DNA from: Desulfobacteraceae bacterium
Lineage (GTDB): Bacteria > Desulfobacterota > Desulfobacteria > Desulfobacterales > JAABSP01
Direction of reading: 5' to 3'
NCBI GenBank assembly: GCA_011389855.1
Contig: JAABTM010000014.1
Span: 1 to 37,391 of the forward strand
DNA: 37,391 bases
Made by a program: the position numbers and the translations under genes
Part shown: in pieces, positions 1 through 6,099 of the stretch
Numbering within the stretch: position 1 is the stretch's first letter
Layout: the number at the start of each line of letters is the position of its first letter
The notes under the pieces: model-generated
What the model saw: only the letters and a program-made list of their open reading frames with translations
What the model was told of the DNA's origin: nothing
Database searches by the model: none

Positions 1-518
1 GGCGAGTCGATGGCCATGTAGGCATCGCCCAGAATCAGGTAGAGGCGCCGGACGTCGTCCGGGGACCGAACCTTTTTGAGCAGGTCGTCGGCGTACCGGA
101 TAACGTCCTTGTACCGCTCCGACGCGTAAAAGGATTTAAGAACGCCCACCGCCGCATCCGGGACCAGACCGCTGTCGGGAAACCGGTCCATCAATCGTCG
201 GTAGGTGTTCCGGGCCGGTTCGTATCGGCCTTCGATCATCTGAATTTCGGCGATCCGCATCAGCGCCGCCGTGGTGTGAGGCCCCTGGGGATACCGCCGC
301 AGGTAGTCCTCATAAAGGCGCAGGGCTTCGGGATACTCCCTGGCCCGGAACGCCGACTCGGCCGTTGCATGGAGCCCGTTCTCTGACTGGCCTTCAATGG
401 ACGTCCGGGGCACGCAGGCGGCCGCGAACACCATCAGCAATACCGCCGCCGTCCATATCCGCATCCTCCCCCGCGCCGTCGCGCCCCCGTACCGCTGTTC
501 CTCTCTTCCTCTATCCAT
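1..518 (-). CDS. TPR-containing lipoprotein, 3'-truncated by window edge
   Basis: About 172 codons are visible; the C-terminus lies outside the window. A hydrophobic stretch ending in the lipobox-like FAAAC suggests lipidation and export. Behind it comes a run of TPR-like helical hairpins (AFRAREYPEALRLYEDYL, then MIEGRYEPARNTYRRLMDRFP), as in BamD/YbgF-type proteins and in the N-terminal half of LpoA-like penicillin-binding protein activators. I chose the ATG at 516-518, which has GGGAG three bases upstream and lies 15 nt behind the preceding stop. An in-frame ATG at 462-464 gives a shorter signal sequence but has its purine-rich stretch touching the start codon. It is the last visible gene of the chemosensory operon. 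In the LpoA family a periplasmic-binding-protein fold follows the TPRs; whether that holds here cannot be seen. Confidence 0.8.
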   Translation of the reverse strand, partial: MDRGREEQRYGGATARGRMRIWTAAVLLMVFAAACVPRTSIEGQSENGLHATAESAFRAREYPEALRLYEDYLRRYPQGPHTTAALMRIAEIQMIEGRYEPARNTYRRLMDRFPDSGLVPDAAVGVLKSFYASERYKDVIRYADDLLKKVRSPDDVRRLYLILGDAYMAIDS

Positions 519-532
519 CGTCTCCCTATGTT

Positions 533-1798
533 TCACCATTCGAGCTGAATCGGTTTGCCCGCTTTGCGCCGCCCGTATTCCCAGTTGAACCGGTTCCGGG
601 CGGCTTCGACGCCGTCCATCTCGTTGACGATCTCGAAATAATCCTGCTGAAACCGGTCCTTGAGCACCTCGCCGGCCGACTTGCACCGCACCGCATAAAC
701 GGTCTGGATGCACTGATGATCGAAGCCCCGCCACTGCTGCCGGTCTTTCAGCAGCGTAAACCGGTGGTCCTCCAGGGCCCCGACGACGGCCCGGGAATCG
801 AAGGTTCCGGCCCGCTCCACGGCGGCCTTGTACTGGTAGAGGATCGTATACGCCGACGCCGCCGAAGTGGAGGGGTAGGAATTGTACCGGCCGGCGAATG
901 CCTCCACGAACCGCCGGCCCCGGCTGTGGTCGTAGGCGTAAGGAACCTTCCAGCACCAGGGGAGGGCCCCGATCACCCCTTCCATGATATGGGGTCCGCC
1001 CGTTTCGGCCATCCCCAGGGTCAGGTTCGGCACCACCACCGCCTGGACCGCCTCCTTGAGTCCCATCTCCGCGGCCAGGCGGAGGGCCGTGACCATGTCC
1101 TTGCCGAAGAGCACCAGAACCAGGACGTCGGGCTTTTCCGCCGCCGCCGCGTCCAGGGCCTTCTGGAAGTCGGCCTCGGTCGCGTCGGGAAACGGCGTCG
1201 GGACAGATTTGTGCCGGCGGGAGTTGGAGGTGTTGGAGAATTTCCGGATCGACCGTTCGGTGGTCCATCCCCAAGTGTAGTCGGCGGTGATGTAGAAGTA
1301 TTTCCGGGCGGCCAGATAGCGTTCCCGGAGGTAGTAGGAGAGCACCCGGGCGCCCATCCAGGCGTTGTAGCACTCCCTGAACATATACTTGTGCCCCTCC
1401 TCCCCGGTGGTGGAGTTGGAATAGGTCAGGGTGCCGAAGTAGATCTTCCCCCGGGATTTTGCCGCCTTGCCGCCTTCGATGGCCACGGCCGACGACGATC
1501 CGCCGAAGATCATCTCGCACCCGTGACTGTCGATCATCTCCCCGACGTTGGCCGCCGATTTTTCCGGTCGGGACGCCGTGTCCCGGATGACCAGTTCGAT
1601 GGGCCTCCCGGCGATGCCGCCGGCGGCGTTTATCTCCTCCACCGCCAGATTGGCCGCCTGGAGCTGATACCGACCCTGGACGGAATACGGCCCGGTCTCC
1701 GGGTAGTTCAACCCGATCCGCACCGGTTCGGCGCCGAGCGCTCCGGCGGACCAGAGCAGCAACATCGCCACTGCCGTCAACGCGACCTTTTTTAACAT
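533..1798 (-). CDS. Periplasmic substrate-binding protein, Leu/Ile/Val (LivK, Peripla_BP_6) type
   Basis: 421 residues. An N-terminal signal peptide (about residues 1-22, hydrophobic core AVAMLLLW, likely cut after GALGA) exports it to the periplasm. The mature start VRIGLNYPETGPYSVQG is the classic opening of branched-chain amino-acid or amide binding proteins, followed by the two-lobed fold (AVEEINAAGGIAGRPIELV; later ILYQYKAAVERAG). No permease or ATPase genes are nearby, so it is unlikely to be part of an ordinary ABC importer here. It lies directly downstream of the methyl-accepting protein and 15 nt upstream of the TPR lipoprotein, so a role as ligand-presenting partner of the chemoreceptor is an inference from position. 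Binding specificity cannot be read from the sequence. Confidence 0.85.
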   Translation of the reverse strand: MLKKVALTAVAMLLLWSAGALGAEPVRIGLNYPETGPYSVQGRYQLQAANLAVEEINAAGGIAGRPIELVIRDTASRPEKSAANVGEMIDSHGCEMIFGGSSSAVAIEGGKAAKSRGKIYFGTLTYSNSTTGEEGHKYMFRECYNAWMGARVLSYYLRERYLAARKYFYITADYTWGWTTERSIRKFSNTSNSRRHKSVPTPFPDATEADFQKALDAAAAEKPDVLVLVLFGKDMVTALRLAAEMGLKEAVQAVVVPNLTLGMAETGGPHIMEGVIGALPWCWKVPYAYDHSRGRRFVEAFAGRYNSYPSTSAASAYTILYQYKAAVERAGTFDSRAVVGALEDHRFTLLKDRQQWRGFDHQCIQTVYAVRCKSAGEVLKDRFQQDYFEIVNEMDGVEAARNRFNWEYGRRKAGKPIQLEW

Positions 1799-1879
1799 AG
1801 ACTCTCCTTGTTTATGCCCCTTCGCACTTTCGAGCGTTCATGCCCCGATCTTCGTTTCAGCTTGGTGGACGAAGTGGAT

Positions 1880-4864
1880 TCACTCTTCCTCCAGCTTAAA
1901 CACCGACACCGACTCGTTCAGACGGTCGGAAACCTCCGCCAGGTTCCGCATGGAGGAGGCGGTCTCCCGGCTGGCCTCCGAGGTGCGGGCGCTGGCCTCT
2001 CCCACCGACGCCATGGTCTTGGCGATCTCCTGGGAGGCCTGGGCCTGCTGCCGGGAGGTGGTGGAAATGGACTGGATCAGCTCGGCCAGTTGGACCGCCA
2101 CGTTCTCGATCTCCTGGAGCTGACCGTAGGCGCCGTCGGCCAGTTTGGAGCCTTCCACCACCCGCTGGATGGACTCCTCCATGCTGGCCCCGGCCTCGCC
2201 GATTTCACCCTGGATGTTCTTGATGAGGGTGTCGATCTGCTTGGTGGCGTTGGTGGACCGTTCCGCCAGCCGTTGCACCTCCTCGGCCACCACGGCGAAG
2301 CCGCGGCCCGACTCGCCGGCCATGGCGGCCTGGATGGAGGCGTTGAGGGCCAGGATCGACGTTCGGTCGGCGATGTCGTTGATGAGCTGGACGATGTTGC
2401 CCACCTCCTGGGAACTCTCCCCCAGCCGCTTGATGGCCCGGGCCGTCTCCTGGACGTGCTCCCGGATCGTTTCCATGGCCGCGTTGGTCCGGCGCACCGC
2501 CTCGGCGCCGTCCCGGGCGTTGGCCGTGGACCGCTCCGACACCTCCGCCAGCCGGCCGGCGTTTTGGGCCACCTGCCGGATGGCGCCGGCCATGGCGTCG
2601 ATGGCGGCTATGGCGCTCTCCACCTGGGCGGCCTGGCGCCGGCTGGTCTCGGCCAGGTCCTCGGTGGAGGCGCTCACGTCCTGGGATGTGGCGCTCACCT
2701 GGACGGTCACCGATTGCACGTTCTTCACCACGTCGCCCAGCTGCTCCGCCATGTCGTTGAAAGAGTCGGCGATGGCGCCGGTGAAGTCCTCGGTCACCTC
2801 CGCCCGCACCGTCAGGTCGCCTTCGGCCAGACCGCTGATCTCCTCCAGCAAGCGCATGATGGAGGACTGCATGGTGTCCCGCTCCTCGCTGCTCTGGATG
2901 AGGGTCAGGGTGTTGTCCAGCATGGCGTTGAGGGAACCCGCCATGGTCCCCAGCTCGTCCCGGGTCGTCACCGGGGTCCGGGCCTGGAAATTCCCCGTGC
3001 CGATCTCTTCAAAAACGGTGTTGATGTGGCGGACCTGGGTGGTCAGACCCCGGGAGAGCCACAGGGCGGCCAGGATCACGATCACCGCCACCGCCGCCAG
3101 AATGCCGAGGGTGATGGTCGCCAGGTTCCGGATCGGCGCCCGGACCTCGTCGTACCCCACCTCCGAGACCACGGCCCAGCGGACCCCGGGGGACGCGTCG
3201 GTGGCCGGCGAGACCACCAGGGGGGACCAGGACCGGAGCACCTTCCGGCCCTGGACATTCTCCCGGACCCCGGAACCGGCCGACCGGGTCATGGCCTGGG
3301 CCGCCTCGGCCGGGAGCCGGAAGTCCGGGTTGAGCACGGTGCTTGCCTGGAACCGCCGGGAATTGCTCCGCCACAGGCCGTCGGGGCCCACCAGAAAGCT
3401 CTCGCCCGTCTCGCCCATGCCCGAGCGCTCCTGCATTACCGCGTCGATCAACGCCGCGGACAACCGGGCGACCACCACCAGCTCCACCTGATCCTGGTTC
3501 ACGAGGGGCAGAGCGAAAAAGGCCGCCGGTTCGTTCTCGCTGGCCTCGTACCGTTCAAAGGGCGACATGCCGAAGGACCGGGTCTCCATGACCTGCCGGA
3601 TCAGCCGCCCGAGGTTGGTGTCGCTGTAGGGGCCGGCCAGGAGGTTGGTCCGGTAGTCGGGCCCCTTTTCCACGGTGTAGAAGAGAAAGCCGTCGGGGTT
3701 GACCAGGCCCAGGTCGTCGTAGCCGTATTCTTGCTTGTATTGGGTGAAAAAATCCGCCTCGCCTTCCGCCGCGCCGGGCACGAAGGCGTCGGCGATGGTC
3801 ATTTCGCTCACCAGGGCCCACCGCTGGTCGTGGATCCGCAGCGGGGTCCAGGCCGACAGCACGAATTCGCCCAGGTAGTTGATGGAGACGGACCGGCCGC
3901 TCTCCCCCTCCAGGGCCTGTCCGATGCCCCCGGTCTCCACCCGGAAGGCCGGGTTGATGAGGGTCCGCTCCGTGATGTAGACGGAATTGGACCGAAAGAG
4001 CCGGTCCGGGCCGACCATGTAGGTCTCCACGCCCGTGCCCAGGGTGGCCGGCCCCTGCATGATGAAGTCGATCCCGTCCACGGAGATCTGGGCCATGATC
4101 ACGCCCAGGAGGGTGTCGCCGCTCCGGACCGGCGCGGCGATAAAGGCCGCCGCCTCCCCTTCCGCAGGCGCATAGAGATCGAAATCCTCGAACACGGCCC
4201 CTTCCTTCCCCCGCTGGAAGGCCCGGGCCGCCGGGCTGTCCGCCAGATCGCCCTCGGTCAGGGTCGCGCCCAGGTCTCCGGCCTGGCCGACGCTGTAGAG
4301 GATCTTTCCTTCGGCGGAAACGAGATAGGTGTCGTAATACCCGTATGTTTCGTTGAAGTTGACCAGGAAGGGGCCATAGGCCTGCTCCACCTCCCGCCAG
4401 GAACCGCCCCCCACCCCGCCGGAGACCCGGCCGAAGGCCCGCAACGCCTCGCTCAACAACGGGGTTTCGGTCATCACCCGGAGGTTTTTCATCCGCTCGA
4501 AAAAGTAGCTTTCCACCAGGTTCCGCTTCAGCTCCCGGATGGCGACGAGCCGGTTGAAGGCTTTGGCGCGGAGGGCGTCGGCGGTCTCCACCAGGGCGGT
4601 CATGTCGCCGCGGCGGCCGTCGAAATGGTTCTTGATGGCCACCGCCTTGTTGGCCTGGGCCGTTTCGAGGGCGTCGTAAGCGTTGTTCATGAGCACCCCC
4701 GAGGTGATAAGATAGGTTACGACGCCCAGGATGACCAGTGGAATCAGGGACAGCGCCAGAAGCGACACCAGGAGCTTATTGCGAATGCTCTCGGAAATCG
4801 CCCCAAACGGCCCCCAGTCGGACCACGACGAGGCGTGGCTGCTTGCTCCGCGCTTGTTCTCCAT
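1880..4864 (-). CDS. Methyl-accepting chemotaxis protein, PilJ-like signalling domain with duplicated periplasmic sensor
   Basis: 994 residues. A cytoplasmic N-terminus is followed by TM1 (about 31-57), a periplasmic region (58-578), TM2 (about 579-603), two HAMP-like segments (604-656 and about 663-715) and the methyl-accepting coiled coil (720-990). The hairpin tip (AMAGESGRGFAVVAEEVQRL, then AERSTNATKQI) has the ERS form seen in PilJ, the receptor of Pil-Chp pathways. The periplasmic part holds two similar Cache-like modules, about 163-360 and 370-575. There is no C-terminal CheR/CheB-docking pentapeptide; the protein ends VFKLEEE. The ATG at 4862-4864 was chosen because AGGAGG lies 8 nt upstream; a GTG nine bases further up would overlap that ribosome site. 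It sits directly behind the CheA/CheW genes, its likely partners. Confidence 0.93.
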   Translation of the reverse strand: MENKRGASSHASSWSDWGPFGAISESIRNKLLVSLLALSLIPLVILGVVTYLITSGVLMNNAYDALETAQANKAVAIKNHFDGRRGDMTALVETADALRAKAFNRLVAIRELKRNLVESYFFERMKNLRVMTETPLLSEALRAFGRVSGGVGGGSWREVEQAYGPFLVNFNETYGYYDTYLVSAEGKILYSVGQAGDLGATLTEGDLADSPAARAFQRGKEGAVFEDFDLYAPAEGEAAAFIAAPVRSGDTLLGVIMAQISVDGIDFIMQGPATLGTGVETYMVGPDRLFRSNSVYITERTLINPAFRVETGGIGQALEGESGRSVSINYLGEFVLSAWTPLRIHDQRWALVSEMTIADAFVPGAAEGEADFFTQYKQEYGYDDLGLVNPDGFLFYTVEKGPDYRTNLLAGPYSDTNLGRLIRQVMETRSFGMSPFERYEASENEPAAFFALPLVNQDQVELVVVARLSAALIDAVMQERSGMGETGESFLVGPDGLWRSNSRRFQASTVLNPDFRLPAEAAQAMTRSAGSGVRENVQGRKVLRSWSPLVVSPATDASPGVRWAVVSEVGYDEVRAPIRNLATITLGILAAVAVIVILAALWLSRGLTTQVRHINTVFEEIGTGNFQARTPVTTRDELGTMAGSLNAMLDNTLTLIQSSEERDTMQSSIMRLLEEISGLAEGDLTVRAEVTEDFTGAIADSFNDMAEQLGDVVKNVQSVTVQVSATSQDVSASTEDLAETSRRQAAQVESAIAAIDAMAGAIRQVAQNAGRLAEVSERSTANARDGAEAVRRTNAAMETIREHVQETARAIKRLGESSQEVGNIVQLINDIADRTSILALNASIQAAMAGESGRGFAVVAEEVQRLAERSTNATKQIDTLIKNIQGEIGEAGASMEESIQRVVEGSKLADGAYGQLQEIENVAVQLAELIQSISTTSRQQAQASQEIAKTMASVGEASARTSEASRETASSMRNLAEVSDRLNESVSVFKLEEE

Positions 4865-4908
4865 TAAAAACACCTCCTGTTAGTCACTCGCTTTGTCCCT
4901 TTTCTTTT

Positions 4909-5460
4909 TCAGCCTTTTTCCATCAGTATCCGGCCCGTGTCAAGAACGATGATGATTCGATTCTCCCACGCATAGGCGGCCCGAACCCGGTCGGCCCGCC
5001 CAATCGCGTCGGGAACCGCCGCCGGCGCCGCCCCTCCGGGCACTTGCAGCAGCTCCACCGGTCCCCCGGCCCGGAACATCGCCCGCTCCGACCGCCGGTC
5101 CGCCCCCTCCCCCACCACAGTCCGAACGACAATAAACCGATCCCCGCCCTCACTCTGTGCCTTTTTCCCTTCGTCCCTTTTTCCCTCTGTCCCTCTGTCC
5201 CTCTGTCCCTCCGTCCCTCTGTCCCTTTCTCCCCCCACCCCCAAACACCCCTCCGGCCCAATCACCGGCAGCACGCGATCCCGCCACCGGGCCATCCCCT
5301 GGATGTGGGACGGGGCGAAAGGGACGGGATGAACCGCGGCCGACTTGAGTATGTCTTCCACCTGGCCCATGCTGAAGAGGAAAAGGAGATCGCCCACGCC
5401 GGCGTCCCCCGTAGGTCGGGCCGGAAAGATGAGCACTTTCTGGGTTCGGTCTTCCGCCAT
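4909..5460 (-). CDS. CheW-like adaptor with a repeat-encoded loop
   Basis: 183 residues, a divergent CheW fold. Residues 24-70 (LLFLFSMGQVEDIL, then HIQGMARWRDRVLPVIG) match the first CheW barrel, including the position of the usual GxxxxRG motif. Residues 107-183 (RFIVVRTVVG, then ENRIIIVLDTGRIL) match the second half. Between them residues 76-105 form a hydrophilic 8-residue repeat (RDRGTEGQ, RDRGTEGK, RDEGKKAQ) encoded by an 8-nt tandem repeat. CheW proteins couple receptors to CheA; this one begins 4 nt after the stop of the preceding CheW-like gene, without a strong ribosome site, which suggests translational coupling. As the repeat unit is not a multiple of three, loss or gain of one unit would replace the second half of the protein. 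Confidence 0.75.
   Translation of the reverse strand: MAEDRTQKVLIFPARPTGDAGVGDLLFLFSMGQVEDILKSAAVHPVPFAPSHIQGMARWRDRVLPVIGPEGCLGVGGERDRGTEGQRDRGTEGKRDEGKKAQSEGGDRFIVVRTVVGEGADRRSERAMFRAGGPVELLQVPGGAAPAAVPDAIGRADRVRAAYAWENRIIIVLDTGRILMEKG
5154..5233. repeat. 8-nt tandem repeat (about 10 units) inside a cheW-like gene
   Basis: On the plus strand the unit is TCTGTCCC (GGGACAGA in the gene's sense). Four units are perfect (5186-5193, 5194-5201, 5202-5209, 5218-5225), 5210-5217 differs by one base, and flanking units at 5154-5185 and 5226-5233 are degenerate (TTTTTCCC, TTCGTCCC and similar). Perfect units in the centre with worn units at the ends are typical of a slippage-prone tract. Confidence 0.95.
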
Positions 5461-5464
5461 TGGT

Positions 5465-6067
5465 TCAGGTCCGTTTCATGGCCCGTTTGATTCTGTACAG
5501 GCTCTGTTCCGCTGTTTTTTCGGACAGGCGGTGAATCATCGTCTCGATCCGCCTGGTCATCGGTTCCGAAAGGATCAGTTTCAGGAGCCGGTCCTCCAGT
5601 TCCGCGCCCGAAATTTCGGCAGGCGGAGGCGCCGCTTCGGATTCCGCTTCCGGAAGCGGGTCGGGCCCGGAGGGATGGTCGTCGGCGATTTCCGCCGCCG
5701 CTTCCGGATCGAGCATCAAAACCGGCCCCGCCTCCGCCAGGAGCACCCGGGGAAAAAACCGGCGCGCCGTTTCCCCGTACACCGGCGACAGGGGCAGGAT
5801 CTCCCCTTCATGGGCGTTGACCACGCCGTCGATCCGGTCCACCCGCAGGGAGAAATCGCCATGGTCCCCGGTCAGGGTCACTACCTGGTCCGCGCCGGCA
5901 TCCTCCGCTCCGCCGGAAAGCCCAGGGTAAAGATCGAACAGATCGGCCAGACGGGGGGGCTGGGACCGGTCGCCGGAATCGGCCTCCGCCTTTCGGATAT
6001 TGGCCGCCCGGGGCAAATCGACGCCGAAGCGGCCGTCCCCGGCCGTGAAAATCAACACCTGGATCAT
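5465..6067 (-). CDS. CheW-like adaptor with helical C-terminal extension
   Basis: 200 residues. The N-terminal 140 residues resemble a shortened CheW domain (MIQVLIFTAGDGRFGVDLP opening, LADLFDLYPGL, FSLRVDRIDGVV, and VLMLDPEA at the end). An acidic Pro-rich linker (about 138-158) and a charged helix (ELEDRLLKLILSEPMTRRI, then SEKTAEQSLYRIKRAMKRT) follow, which standard CheW lacks. The usual central GxxxxRG motif is missing, so the assignment rests on the flanking strands and on its place between cheA and another cheW. The start at 6065-6067 has GGAAGGA about 8 nt upstream. A much longer open frame running further upstream over cheA is not coding; it overlaps cheA in another frame. Confidence 0.7.
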   Translation of the reverse strand: MIQVLIFTAGDGRFGVDLPRAANIRKAEADSGDRSQPPRLADLFDLYPGLSGGAEDAGADQVVTLTGDHGDFSLRVDRIDGVVNAHEGEILPLSPVYGETARRFFPRVLLAEAGPVLMLDPEAAAEIADDHPSGPDPLPEAESEAAPPPAEISGAELEDRLLKLILSEPMTRRIETMIHRLSEKTAEQSLYRIKRAMKRT

Positions 6068-6099
6068 GCGGTCGTTCCTTCCCAATCCATCGCCGGCCG

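Noticed and set aside
1808-4867. Open frame of about 1,000 codons on the plus strand opposite the chemoreceptor gene
   Set aside because: It is a GC-skew shadow: the minus strand encodes a complete MCP with all domains, and the plus-strand product has His/Gly/Pro/Arg-rich low-complexity sequence without any domain.
5154-5233. CRISPR array
   Set aside because: The units are 8 nt, contiguous and without spacers; it is a simple tandem repeat.
4909-5460. Pseudogene call for the repeat-bearing cheW-like gene
   Set aside because: Both CheW halves are in one frame with a normal start and stop, so the gene is intact in this sequence.
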